A DNA stretch of 64,000 nt from Limnephilus marmoratus (GCA_917880885.1 OU862917.1:52188727-52252726), one strand, 5' to 3'. Positions 33,180 to 43,970 are shown, numbered from the stretch's first letter. Program-made: numbers and translations. Notes: generated by a model from the sequence alone, not told the origin.

Positions 33180-33600
33180 ACCCTTATTCAAAGTTAAATA
33201 CTTTTCATTTTTTTATAAGAAAAAACTCTCTTTTTATAACTTTTGAAGGTTTTACCATCAATATAAATAAAATCGGATATATTTCTATCCATGACGCTAT
33301 CTAGGTTACAAACCAATTCTTAGAATGGTTGTTTCTAATAAAAAGGGTAGTTGCATATAATATGGAAAAAAAATTGTTGAAGATAATATTGTTAATTCTA
33401 CAATTTGAAATATATGGGATTGACTAATATGATGGTTTGGCAGAAGGTGGTAAACGCGCACGTCCCGGTTAGACGAGAGGTACTGCTGGGTTCAAGTCCC
33501 AGTTGCGACCATTATCTTTTTTATATTCTTTTTGTATCTTGTTCTCTTTATTATTATTATTGTTATCTTCTTCTTCAATTAAATAGTTTTACGTTTTGTC
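33180..33600 (+). mobile_element. SINE family C element with an inverted-end-like left flank
   Basis: The tRNA-like core (about 33434-33510) has a B box GGGTTCAAGTCCC and an intact acceptor-like TTGCGACC. On the left, ATAAGAAAAAACTCTCTTTT then TATAACTTTTGAAGG is the inverse of the right end of the family seen at 3190-3230 and 54700-54745. The tRNA-like unit therefore appears to sit inside an element with inverted ends. Confidence 0.55.
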
Positions 33601-34150
33601 GCAAATACCGTGAACGAACTTCGCACGTTTCCAATACCACCATTAATTTGTTTAATTCGCAAATAGCGGAAGCCGACTGAATATAATATCTAGTAATAGT
33701 CGTGTTGTTACCTCGAGACGTTGACCCGCCATTGTGAATAGATGATATAATTGGTTTGTGACCGCATGGGTTTGGGTCTAAGTCCAGTCTGGTGTATGAC
33801 GAGTGACCCACTGTACACTGTATTGCCCATTCGCTGGAGACTTCGTGGCGCTGGTCTTATGTTAGTGAACTGTGAGTTGGCAGGTACGAACTGGTAATCA
33901 CAAAAGGTCAGTGAATTTGGTGTTATCCACCGTTTAATCTTTTGATTCGTAGTTGAAAGCCTTACCCTCGACCACGGAGCCCATCAATGCATATAATTAT
34001 CGCAGTGGTAGAATAAACGCCAAACTTTAATGCCGACCTGACGTTGATACTGAAATCGTCGCAGTTGGCGAGTTTAAGGCCCTAAAAGTGGAATGCTTTG
34101 TGCGCGGGGGGGAGAAAGGCGGACCCATCTCCCCGCCCACGCCTTTCTCT
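33601..34150. other. Unassigned intronic sequence
   Basis: No recognised coding exon. GC is slightly higher from about 33700 to 34150. Confidence 0.3.
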
Positions 34151-34795
34151 GTCGCACGCATGGACATATGAATATATCTGGACCTGCCCTAAGTGATAAA
34201 AACATATTTTTTCTCCCTCCCCATAACGGTTCCATGGAGCCGGCTGGGCTTACGAGAGCCTCGCTTAAATCTAAAAAATGTGACGTCATTATTCTTGTCC
34301 GTACCAGCGTCGAGCACACATCGTACATTTTAAGAAATAACACGGCAAAAATGATAGCTTGTGCTATACATTAATACCCTAAAATATGTCGAACAACGAA
34401 TGTGGGCGGTTCTCGAGTGAGCTCGTCGCTGGTTACAAGGGTAAGTAAATTATGAAACATTTGTAAAAGGGTCTTAACTAAATACGGCAACAAAATATGC
34501 GTCTGTAAAAAGGGGCGAACTTTACTTTTCCGCATTTGGACTACGCAAATATGTTAATAACGTGGCGAGCAATTCGCGCTCCCATGTAAAAAGGTCTATT
34601 CATTCAAAAGCAGATTTTGCTTTTAAGAGCTAAATGGTGATATTATAATGCGAGATGCCTATATAGGTACTGTCAGATTGAATTTTTAACGAATCGCAGT
34701 CATCTTTCCCCTCTTCGCCCCCTCCCCCCATTGTTTGGTTTTACCCCTCATCTGTATCTTCTGGTCTATTAAATTTGGATGTCTATGGTCGCACG
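34151..34795 (+). mobile_element. P-element-like non-autonomous transposon, copy 1
   Basis: The element is 34159-34787 between 8-bp duplications GTCGCACG (34151-34158, 34788-34795). The inverted ends CATGGACATATGAAT.../...GGATGTCTATG match copy 2 at 52710-53462. Conserved internal blocks include GGACCTGCCCTAAGTGATAA and a donor-like GTAAGTAAATTATGAAACAT. The THAP-like segment found in copy 2 is deleted here after ATAGCTTGTGCTATAC. Confidence 0.65.
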
Positions 34796-34813
34796 TATCA
34801 ACAAGTTCAGGGC

Positions 34814-35060
34814 CCCTAGCACGGTCGATCGATCAGGATTGACAGGATAACTTTCGGTAACTTCTCATCTTTCCCTAGGACAACTGCAGATCACTAACTT
34901 ACAAACAACAGCTGACGTCGAATGTATTAAGAACACTTAGTCATTATGAATGGTTACTTTTTCGTTGACGATCTGCAGTCATGCTTGGGAAAGTTGAGAC
35001 GTCACCGAAAGTTTTCCTAACAATCCTTATCGACCGTGCTAGCCCCCTAGCACGGTCGAT
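34814..35060. mobile_element. MITE with CTAGCACGGTCGAT ends
   Basis: The left CCCCTAGCACGGTCGATCGA and right TTATCGACCGTGCTAG ends are inverted, and the homology continues inward (GATAACTTTCGGTAACTTCT versus AGACGTCACCGAAAGTTTTC). A third end, CCCCTAGCACGGTCGATGGG, follows immediately at about 35044, which suggests an abutting partial copy. Confidence 0.7.
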
Positions 35061-35840
35061 GGGCCAGGTCGGCATTTAAGGCGCGGCTTCCCGCATTTCT
35101 ACCGATTTATTGCATATTTCCCCACTCCGAAACGGCAATTACGAGTATATGAAATTCCCTTGATAGAAAAAAAAACTCATAGTATACTCCGAAAATTATT
35201 ATAAACACTTTTTTTCAGTTATTTTACAAGTTATATACATGTATGAAAAAATTCAAAGTGTTTCTTTAAATACTGTTTTAGAAAGCCCCTAAGAGATTTT
35301 TGCTCTACTTTAAACGAGTCGTGTTTCATTAAACATTTTCACAATTTTACCGTTTTAAATATTAGCGCATTCTCTCCAACATTTGTAATTCCATATCTCT
35401 CCATCTTCTTCTTTTTGAGCGCGTACTATGTTTAATGGCCCAAAAATCAAAGACCAAATGCGCTGCTATCCGTGGGCTTCCCTATGCAATTCATACAACA
35501 CATACACATACATTTGTACATCATCATAGCTCATAACGTGATGATGTATAAGCAAGTACCAGTACCTACCGCACCTGTATGTGCCTGTACCGGTAATGAT
35601 GATGGACGTAGGTACTGCAGGTAATGATTACACGTGTGCCGCGCTGCGTAATGTCGTCAGGTCTTTAGACAATGCAGAACGAAAAAACCTTTTCGGAAGT
35701 CATAAGTTCTTTTAAATTGGCAATGACGTTACAGTTATAAGCGAGGTTATCCAACAAATCGGATGACAGGAATTGTCTAGATTTATTTTATAATGATACA
35801 ATATTATATTCACACTCTTAATCTATTATATTTATTTTTC
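35061..35840. other. Unassigned intronic sequence
   Basis: No gene recognised. The part 35500-35650 has GTACC/TGTAC-rich low complexity. Confidence 0.3.
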
Positions 35841-36735
35841 TTTGTTTTACAGTTTTTTAGAGAAAAATGTGTCCTTACTTAAGAGCGTTTAACCAGCCAG
35901 CGGACGAAAATCCACATTTCGTCGAAAGTTGTTCTTCCGATCGTGCAGGGCGGTTACAATGAGAAAAATTAATTATTCTCCGTACCAGATTTTTAAAATT
36001 ATAACTCAATATCGAATTTATTTCAATCCAAATTAGCTTTAATTTATACCTTCATCCAAAAATGCTGAAAGGCGTGATGATAAAACTATTAAAATAGTGT
36101 ACTTTTTGTAGTTATTTTTTGATTATAAGTATTTATCATTTTTCAATAATGTCTAAATTTAATAAGAATGTTAAAAAAATCTGAAATATATTAGTTTGTA
36201 AGTGCGCAAATAAATACACAAATGGACCAATTTTCGTCAAGAAACACATGTGCGTACATATTTTTTAATGATTTTATTGAAACTAAAATTAAAATTCTAA
36301 TACATAACTCTGCTAGATAATGTATTGATTTATTTTACTGCATGATTACATTATTTGAAATGGGTGTGGTATAATACAAAAACTTTTTTGAAAATTTAAC
36401 AAATCTGCCAACGACCTATGGAATAACCTTATTATACTCAAAATTTAAAAAAATTCTAAAAATTTATTACATACGAATGCTAGATAAAAGAACAATCTTT
36501 CGAAATCCATTTATAATTTTTTGTGGAAAAGAGTCAATACGTCTAAAAACTTTTTTGAAAATGACGTATTTCCGGCTTTCTCTGGTAATGCCCTCTTAAA
36601 ATGTGACACATTGTACAAGTTTTCTTATTTGAATTATAAGTAAATACCTATGTTAAAACTTTACCGAGGAAAATTATGAAGCTAAATCTAAAAGAAAGTA
36701 CAAAACGTGAACATTATGTTGCGTAGGTATCCAGT
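35841..36735 (-). mobile_element. LINE 3' UTR fragment split by a TTAA transposon
   Basis: The left flank TTTTTTAGAGAAAAATGTGT and right flank ACATTGTACAAGTTTTCTTA plus ATAAGTAAATACCTATGTTA are contiguous in the LINE fragment at 10000-10130. The interruption is the TTAA-flanked element, which inserted later. Confidence 0.65.
35879..36599 (+). mobile_element. TTAA-flanked non-autonomous transposon, copy 2
   Basis: A 713-bp element (35883-36595) between TTAA sites, in the same orientation as copy 1 and very similar over its whole length. Ends GAGCGTTTAACCAGCC and GGTAATGCCCTC. No transposase. Confidence 0.75.
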
Positions 36736-36923
36736 TACTATTCTTTTCATATTGTTTTCTATCTTTTTGAAGTGAAACTTCTTTTTTGAAGTGAAACGTT
36801 TCATCGATTTGAAACACGATGAAACTGAAACGACACTAAAAAGAGACACACGCATACATCTATAGGATTTTGCCGAGAGAATTTAGCGAAAGAATTTTAT
36901 TATGAGCTCACTTTTCTAGGCTC

Positions 36924-37190
36924 CTATTATTGAAATTTTGTTCATCATTATGCCACCCAATTGTACCAAAACAGCACTGAAACTGTTATTGTTAATTTTG
37001 TTCATCATTATACCACCCAATTGTACCAAAACAGCACTGAAACTGTTATTGTTAATTTTGTTCATCATTATGCCACCCAATTGTACCAAAACAGCACTGA
37101 AACTGTTATTGTTAATTTTGTTCATCATTATGCCACCCAATTGTACCAAAACAGCACTAAAACTGTTATTATTAATTTTGTTCTCTTGGC
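36924..37190. repeat. 60-bp minisatellite, about four units
   Basis: The units contain TTGTTCATCATTATGCCACC, CAATTGTACCAAAACAGCAC and TGAAACTGTTATTGTTA and are nearly identical. Because 60 is a multiple of three, several frames stay open on both strands. These are repeat artefacts and not genes. Confidence 0.9.
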
Positions 37191-37296
37191 GTTGCTTTGT
37201 ACATAGTGTTTATTCTTTGTTTCATATTATTTGATCAATAATTTTGTAAGGACTCTTAAGGAACATTGTAGGATTATTTTTAAGTTTATTGTAGTT

Positions 37297-37590
37297 TTTT
37301 TTACATGAGCTCCACGCAGAAGGCCCTGAGGAAAATAATTTCCCTCAGGGCATATGTCATCTTTAGGGATGCTGTGTGGAGGGTTTTTTTAAGGAAAGGA
37401 AGGAGAGGAGAGTTCTGGGAAGGAAAAGGGTTTAAGGGGTGGGTAGGAATCTGGGGTTCAATATGTCCTGGTCATCCGCCTCCAAGACCTAGGCAAACCT
37501 TACCCCATGAACCCGGGCACCCCTGCTAAATCACCAAACGTAGCAAGCCACTTGGGGTGACCTATGGCGGAAGTGTTGGTTATTCAATAA
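37297..37590 (-). mobile_element. Family B copy
   Basis: Starts ACATGAGCTCCACGCAGAAG and runs to CACTTGGGGTGACCTATGGC and GGTTATTCAATAAA. The far 5' part of the family is missing. Confidence 0.75.
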
Positions 37591-37834
37591 AAGCGCACTT
37601 GAAGTGAAATAACTCAAAACTGCGATATACAAATATTATGTTATTATTATTATTTTTTGCGGTGCTTTGTAGCCTCCCTTGTCTAGTCTACCTTTTCTGA
37701 AGGTTTCACTTCTACCGCGTGTGAAATGCACGCTTGTAATTTTTTTAAATGTTTTTTTGCTGACTTTTTTAATGAAAAATAAATAAATTTTAGAAAACTT
37801 TACTTATTACCTGACTGAGCATAATAAAAGGAGG
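37591..37834. other. Short repeat-like sequence
   Basis: Contains AAGTGAAATAACTC and TTCACTTCTACCGCGTGTGA, reminiscent of the 25808 and 55537 repeat family. Boundaries are unclear. Confidence 0.25.
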
Positions 37835-38378
37835 CGTCTACTAATATCTACAGGAATTCCAAAAACTGAAAAAATCGAACTAATATCTATGAGAACCGAA
37901 GTGTTGACAAATATCTACAGCTCAAACTGTTGACTAATATCTATGAGAACCAAAGTGTTGACGAATATCTACAGCTCAAACTGCTGACTATAATATCTAT
38001 GAGAACCAAAGTGTTGACGAATATCTACAGCACTGACAGAGGTTGGATTTTTTCAATTATGTATAGCGTATTGGAATAACGTAATATTGCGTATGCAGTT
38101 TAAAAAACTTAATTTATGTAAATATGTATGTAAAAATCCCTAATATCGGACTATTGGACACATTTAGCTGATTAGTCCAACCTACGCTCTGTAGATATTA
38201 GTTCAACCTACGCTCTGTAAATATTAGTCAACACTGGGACCGTCATAGATATTCGTCCGACCTTAGCTCTGTAGATATTAGTCAACACTCTGAAGTTCGT
38301 AGATATTAGTTCAACATATGAGCTGTAGATATTCGTCCGACATACAGGCTGTAGATATTAGTATCTGGAGTCTAATAA
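37835..38378. mobile_element. Element built of inverted arrays of AATATCTACAG
   Basis: The left half has tandem units of about 55 bp with TGTTGACGAATATCTACAGC and ACTAATATCTATGAGAACC. The right half has the inverse motif CTGTAGATATTAGT repeatedly (38190-38365). The outer ends CTACTAATATCTACAG and CTGTAGATATTAGTATC are inverted. Non-coding; probably a fold-back type DNA transposon. Confidence 0.55.
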
Positions 38379-38600
38379 AATATATTTGTTCGCTTTGCAA
38401 GGAAATATTGTTATTCTAGCTTCTCGTTTCGTCACTTGCCAACATTGATTTTTTTATCCGTGAAAAGCATAGTCGCAAATTCCGGGTCAAATGTCATAAT
38501 TTCTATCACCGTATTTATTTACAGCTTCATGTGACTTATTTTTATTACGAAAAATAAAAAAAAATGTGATAAAACTCAAGCACACTTGTGTATGTCTTCA
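38379..38600. other. Unassigned AT-rich sequence
   Basis: Nothing recognised. Confidence 0.3.
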
Positions 38601-38604
38601 TTAT

Positions 38605-38745
38605 AGATACGTCTTTAGATTTTCACTACCAAAAGTGTTTTCGTTATTTGTTTTTGGGGTGTCACGCCGTGTTGCGCTACCTCATTCCTTAGTCAACGTT
38701 TCGGACAGCGTTACAGTGTCCATCATCAGGGCAGATGTCTTCATT
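38605..38745 (-). mobile_element. Hammerhead-like repeat family 2, single arm
   Basis: One antisense unit: TTTTGGGGTGTCACGCCGTG, TTGCGCTACCTC, AACGTTTCGGACAGCGTTAC, CATCATCAGGGCAGAT. The left side AGATTTTCAC corresponds to the ORF-side extension GTGAAAATCT of other copies. Unlike those, it has no inverse partner. Confidence 0.6.
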
Positions 38746-38931
38746 TTAGTATATTTTTTATAATATTAAAGAGAAAAATAAATATTTCTCTGAAATTAAG
38801 TAGCTGCCCTGGGGAACAGTTATCGTATAATTTCAAAATAATTTTCTAACATTAAGTTAAATTTCAAGATCTGTAAAAGTTCCCTTAAAGTTCTGTTATT
38901 ATTTCAGTTCTGTAAAATAACTCACCCATAA

Positions 38932-39377
38932 TCAATATACATATATATTATAAAAGAAATTGTAAGGGAGTTATGGTAGGCCTCTGTACCCGATCTATGA
39001 AAAAGGTTCCCGTTTTCACCTGAAGGGCATCTTTTGAAGATATAAGGGCTGGAAGTTTCGCCTGAGAGCATTCGAGAGCATTCCACAACATTCCAGAACA
39101 TCCCGGAACATTCTGGAATGATGTCGAATGTTAGGGAATAGTCTGGAACGTTCCGGGAACGGGAACGTCCCGGAACATCTCAGATCATTATGGAACATTC
39201 TTGAACACTCTCAAATGTTGTGTGAAGGTTCTGAAACATTTTTGACCATTCGAAACCTCTTTTCTGTGTGTGGGGCTACCCATTGGTAGGGGTATATAAA
39301 GCAAGATGCATCATGGGTTCAATCATCAGTTCAATCTCATATCAACTCCCTTGGCGAGGCCGGGTACCCCAGCTAGT
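38932..39377 (+). mobile_element. Helitron-like element carrying heat-shock-element arrays, copy 2
   Basis: It starts A|TCAATATACATATATATTAT and ends GGGTACCCCAGCTAGT. It shares with copy 1 the order: AAAAGAAATTGT, AAGGTTCCC, GATATAAGGGCTGGAAG, the GAA/TTC array, GGGGCTACCCATTGGTAGGG, ATCTCAT...AACTCCCT. The array spans about 39065-39245, for example CGGAACATTCTGGAATGATG. The palindrome GGGTACCC lies just before the CTAGT end. Confidence 0.7.
39065..39245. promoter_or_regulatory. Heat-shock-element-like array (in Helitron copy 2)
   Basis: Alternating GAA/TTC pentamers such as CATTCCAGAACATCCCGGAA, followed by CATTCTGGAA. The best runs contain three or more correctly spaced units. Function is inferred from the consensus. 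Confidence 0.5.
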
Positions 39378-39390
39378 GGAATAATAATTC

Positions 39391-39418
39391 AGTTTCAGTT
39401 TCAGTTTCAGTTTCAGTG
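39391..39418. repeat. TTTCAG hexamer repeat
   Basis: About five units of TTTCAG. Each contains TCAGT, the arthropod initiator core, but it is probably only a microsatellite. Confidence 0.8.
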
Positions 39419-40024
39419 CCGGTAACCCGGGCGTTTATTTTATTCTCATTGTGTACATAGATTTCTTTTACCCACCTCACTAGACAAAGTCTGTTTCGAA
39501 GTCAATTGAAAATTGAAAACGGGACAAAAGTACCTAAATACCAGGTAGGTACTGTGTGTAAAGTGTTTAATCTCAAGAAACGACCGCTAAGTGATAAAGA
39601 GTGTGTAAAAACTATGAGCATGCGTCAGCCTGGCGTGACGATGGCAATAATTCTCCAGCACACTTTATAATTCATACCTGGCGCAGACTACAACAGCTCT
39701 GGTACATACACACTGCACAAGTGCACAGTGCACAGCACATCGACGTTTTTCTTCTCCCATTGTCGCATAGTTGAAGACAATGCGTTGATTTGCTCGAGCC
39801 ATACATGTCGCATTAGTACACATTATCTTTTTACCGCTATTTATACTATGAGAACTGCGAATCTGTCGTTCATAAAATAGTAATGTTTTCTGTAATGTAA
39901 CTACTGCTGATAACGGTGCATAAATTATAATTGTTAGAGATCTAACTCGAGCAAGAGAAAACCTTGGAAAGGGAAGATTGAGAGGTGCACAGTAAAAAGC
40001 AAGTCAATTTTTTAAATAGATATT
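39419..40024. other. Unassigned intronic sequence
   Basis: Mixed composition, with no recognised gene or repeat boundary. Confidence 0.3.
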
Positions 40025-40330
40025 TTGCTTTTATTTATAAAATGGATATATTTATTCAAGACACTATCCAGGTTACAAACCAATTCTTTGGAACTTTGTG
40101 ATCATAAGGTAGCAGCCAAAAATGTGGGAAAAATAGTCGAAAATAATATTGTTAATTATTCTGAATTTAAAATACGAGATCGACAAAAATGGCTTAAAAA
40201 AGGAGGTCCAATGACCTAGTTGGTTTAGGTGTTTGTTCCAGTAAGGCGAGAGATCTTGTGTTCGAGTCACATTTGCTATCGTTACCTTTTTTTTCTGTCT
40301 TTTTCATATTTTCGATTACATTTATAATAT
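40025..40330 (+). mobile_element. SINE family C copy, diverged
   Basis: The left flank GGTTACAAACCAATTCTT matches 33306-33323, and AATAATATTGTTAATT matches 2968. The tRNA-like core (40204-40280) has a B-box-like TGTTCGAGTCAC. The tail has TTTTTCTGTCTTTTTCATAT. Confidence 0.6.
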
Positions 40331-40340
40331 TATATTAGTA

Positions 40341-40620
40341 ACTAGCTGGTTCCCGATAAGCGTTGCAATGCCATATTCAAAGGAAAAATTGTTTCTCCCT
40401 GCATGTCCCTTCCCGTGCGTCCCCGTTCTCCTCCCGCATTCCCTTCCCAAACCCCCCGCCCGCGTTCCATATATTCGGTTCCAGTACATTCAGTTTTCAA
40501 ACAGCTCGCGTGCCACCTATTACAATTTTTTATTCAAATTTTCAGTATATTACAAGAACAATCAATCAAATTTGATACCTAACATAGGTACCTATTTAAA
40601 ATATATATAAATTAAAAAAT
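40341..40620 (-). mobile_element. Helitron-like 3' end, antisense
   Basis: It opens ACTAGCTGGTTCCCGATAAG and has a C/T-rich tract, then CAGCTCGCGTGCCACCTATT, matching inverses at 12813-12953 and 32690-32965. The 5' end is not clear. Confidence 0.55.
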
Positions 40621-41213
40621 CCATAGACAATTCTTTTGTCACAAAAAAACACATCTGCCTGCTAAATTCAATTTCGACAAACGCGCGAACTGTCAAACGT
40701 GCGAAGTTAATATAGTCGTTTAGTTTTCTGAAATTATCCAATATTCTTATTAATTTTTCTTTCCGTTAGAACCTTCTACAAAGTATTAGAAAACTTTTTA
40801 AAAAAGACGAATGAAATAGGTAAAGTCGTTTTGAAGTTATGACGTGACCAAGGGAAACAAGGATTCATGTATATATACATAGATTTAAGTTATGAAAAAA
40901 AATGAAAATAGACTATAACCTAACCCAGGAGTCTGAATTTGCAGGTCGCGAGCCGCATGCGGCTCTTTGCATAGGCGTCCGCGGATCTTCGGACATCGGA
41001 ACATGAAAATGGTTTGTCTCGAAATACGTCAGCAGATGAATCCGTAACTGGAATTATTTTTTTGCATTTCAAACACAAAACTAGTTTTAATTTAAAAAGG
41101 AATCTATGCGCGAGTCTGTTTATAGAAACATTTAAATGGGCAGAAAAAAATGTAGATAACACAAAGCAAATCGTTATTATCGTTCCACCACATTTACCAC
41201 AGTACGATTAGAA
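40621..41213. other. Unassigned sequence
   Basis: The stretch 40630-40860 resembles, in reverse, parts of 31620-31720 and 32440-32580 (AGACGAATGAAATAGGTAAA, GTCGTTTTGAAGTTATG), an unclassified repeat. The overlapping frames around 41000 have no recognised domain. Confidence 0.3.
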
Positions 41214-42263
41214 GTTTTTTTTTTATTTTTTTATTTTTTTTTTTTTTTTATTAATTTCAATAACAAGGTTTGTACATGTATGTATGATGTATATAATAAG
41301 TATAGATTCATTTTTTTTTTCACAGACCTCCTCACTAGGATTTCCTGTTCTGAGGTGGCCTGTAGTTTTTTTAAAATATTTGTATTTGGTTATGGATTGT
41401 CTTTATATCATCTTCATGATGTTTGTAATTTTATTATCACTTTGATCTCTCAGCCATATTTTTACTTTTGTTTTAAATATATTCATTTCCTTTATATTTT
41501 TGATTTGATCTGGTAGAGCATTGTATAATTTTATAGCATGGAATTTATTATTTCTCTGTCCAAAAGATGTGTTCAAACTGGGAGTAACCAGGATGTTATT
41601 GCTTACTGACCTGGTTGAGTATTTATGTTGGGCAGTGGAGTATACATATATGTTTTTTTTCAGTTTAAATAAAATATTTTTTGAATAAAGTTTCTGTACA
41701 TTGAAGACTTGAAAGTTATTAAATATTTCTTCCGTCGGAGTTCTAAGCGGAACTTTCAGTATTGTCTTCAGTACTCCTTTTTGGGCTATATTGAGTCGCT
41801 CTGTGTGAGTGCTCAAAGCAGACCCCCATCCAGTTATCCCGTACTCTATTTGTGATTGACATAAAGCGTAGTACACTTTCTTAATGTCGTTTATGTTGAG
41901 GATGTTACGGATGGCTCTAAAGAAGTAAATGTACCTGGTGAGTTTTTTTGTGATTACTTCAATGTGTGCGTTCCATCGGAGATTATCATCAATTTCAATA
42001 CCAAGATATTTGATACTTTTGGAGTGTGCTATGGTAGGACAGTGGCATGATAAGCCTTGATTTTGATTGTTTTCTTGGCATGTATATAATTTGAGATTAA
42101 AGTCATCCTCTGGCTGTCCTCTGGCTGTTATAGAAAATGTCAGATATTTTGTTTTATTGACATTAAGTGTAAGGGAATTTCTCTTAAGCCAGTTTTGCAA
42201 TAGACCAAGTCCATGTTCCGCTTCTTTGTTTCCCGCGTATTCCCAGCTAGTTCCTTGGAGCAT
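41214..42263 (-). mobile_element. LINE reverse-transcriptase C-terminal ORF, 5' truncated
   Basis: A 286-codon open frame on the minus strand (42263-41403) encodes the part after the catalytic FADD box. It has LQNWLKRNSLTLNVNKTKYL, IKYLGIEIDDNLRWNAHIE, SQIEYGITGWG, then YNALPDQIKNIKEMNIFKTK at the end. This is the usual C-terminal order in CR1/Jockey-group LINEs. A T-rich tract at 41214-41251 is the 3' tail. The intact frame suggests a fairly recent insertion, though the endonuclease and catalytic core are missing. Confidence 0.8.
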
Positions 42264-42808
42264 TTTCCAATGAAATACCGGTAGATCAGGACAGCATTCC
42301 CATTAACGCATGTGTTCTAAAAATTGCAGTCCCTTTGTTATGATAGGGGAATCTATCTAACGGACCGCCCGTTTCTGCACAGTCAAAGATTTTTTCCAAA
42401 TACCTTGGGGCTAAGTAATAAAATAGTGAAGGTATATCACAAGAGAACGCATGAATGTTATTGTAGGTGGTTAGAGGGAATGCTTGCTGCATTGGTATGT
42501 ACTCTCTGTTCTCTGTTCACGGACTTTAATGACCGCGGGACTCACGACCAAAGGGCAAATTATTGCACCTTTAGCATTTTATTATAATTTCGTGGCCACG
42601 TGATCTAAATAGATCTCTGCGCGTGGTTCACACACCGCTCTCCAGATCTCAATGCTCAGGAATTCAAGGCTCATTATAAATTATGCCCTTTTTCTATTTT
42701 TTTTTATTTCACGCAAAAAACCATTGTGCATCTCTTACATTTTTTAGTATTATTTCACTTGCCATGCTAGAGACGTCGGGTGATGTTTAGAAATTGGAAT
42801 TATAAATA
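42264..42808. other. Unassigned sequence
   Basis: No recognised gene. Includes short overlapping open frames without family signatures. Confidence 0.3.
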
Positions 42809-42965
42809 ACTAGCTGACCCGACGAACTTCGCACCGCCTCATAATCATTAACTGTTATGTTAACTTATTGCTGAATTAAATTCAGTTTTTTTATGGAGTT
42901 AAAAATTACACAATGAAGCAATTATCGATGCGCAACTCTCCGTGTTTTGTTTTCTTCAGTATCAG
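42809..42965 (-). mobile_element. Helitron-like 3' end, antisense
   Basis: ACTAGCTGACCCGACGAACT then CGCACCGCCTCATAATCATT is the inverse of the tail at 300-370. Only the end and a short inner piece are preserved. Confidence 0.5.
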
Positions 42966-43029
42966 AGATGGCGTTGTGTACGGATTTATATTTTTTGTGA
43001 TTTTCTTACTTTTCCACTTTTATGGGATG

Positions 43030-43970
43030 GATTGAGTGTGCAAAATTGCACACTCAATCCAGTGACGCATTCGGAACATACTTTTGAACTCAGAAATGCT
43101 TTCAGATTAGGATTCTGAATGTTGCCAGGAGGTTTATTGGTTCAATTTTTTTACACCCCATCCCATTAGCTATCAAGTAAATGGACTCTGAAAAAATGCT
43201 TTGGAACCATTTTAATGATTGTTTTAGTGACAATATTCAATTGTTTATTATGATTAAAGATATATACTTTATAGCTAGTCAATAGAAAGAAAAAAAAAAC
43301 GAAAAGTTATAAACAAAAACAAGAATTGTTGATTAAAAAATTATTTTACGGGGGTATTCTAGTCTAGAAGCCCGAATTTCAAACGTTTTTTGACGGTCGA
43401 TGAAAAAATATTTTAATTATGCATTTTTAAATTTATTTTTTTTATTTTAAGAATTCATAAAATTAAAAAAAAAATGTATATTTCACGAAGTTACACGCTG
43501 TTTAAGTAGAGGGGTGAAAAAAAGAGCGTGTCCATCTTGTCACGATTTAAACCCTTTTGGTCATCTGAAAAATATAAAAAGGTATGTTCTGTATCAGCAC
43601 AAATGTCATTATGATAGGAACCAGGAAAATAAGAAAAAAAAATCTTGCAAAATGGCGACTAGTCAAAAAAATATAGTAAAAACGTAAAAATTATTTTTTT
43701 TCATTTTGTTGTTGGTTCTTACCGTATACGGAAATATGAAGAAAATTCATGCAAATTTCTAGATAAACAGCCAATTAGAAATTGAGATTTCGTGACAGAC
43801 GTCCCAAAGCATTTTTTCAGTCCATTTACTTACTAGTTAAGGGGATGGGGGTGTAAAAAAATTGGACCATTACCTCCTGGCAACATCCAGAATCATAATT
43901 TGTAATCTTTTCTTAGTTCAAAACTATGCATAGAATGCGGTATTCATACTTTGTACACTTAACTCCATCT
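43030..43970. mobile_element. DNA transposon remnant with about 160-bp inverted ends
   Basis: Left-arm blocks (TTTTGAACTCAGAAATGC, TGTTGCCAGGAGG, TTTTTTTACACCCC, AAGTAAATGGACT, AAAAAATGCTTTGG) reappear inverted and in reverse order at 43800-43960. The interior of about 600 bp has no ORF. At the left edge a small palindrome GAGTGTGCAAAATTGCACAC occurs. Confidence 0.65.

Noticed and set aside
34093..34374. Overlapping plus and minus frames of about 90 codons
   Set aside because: They overlap the left end of a P-like element and have no domain match.
36916..37234. Four overlapping open frames of 77-98 codons
   Set aside because: Product of a 60-bp tandem repeat whose length is a multiple of three.
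39391..39418. Interferon-response-like GAAACT repeats on the minus strand
   Set aside because: Better explained as a TTTCAG microsatellite; no promoter context.
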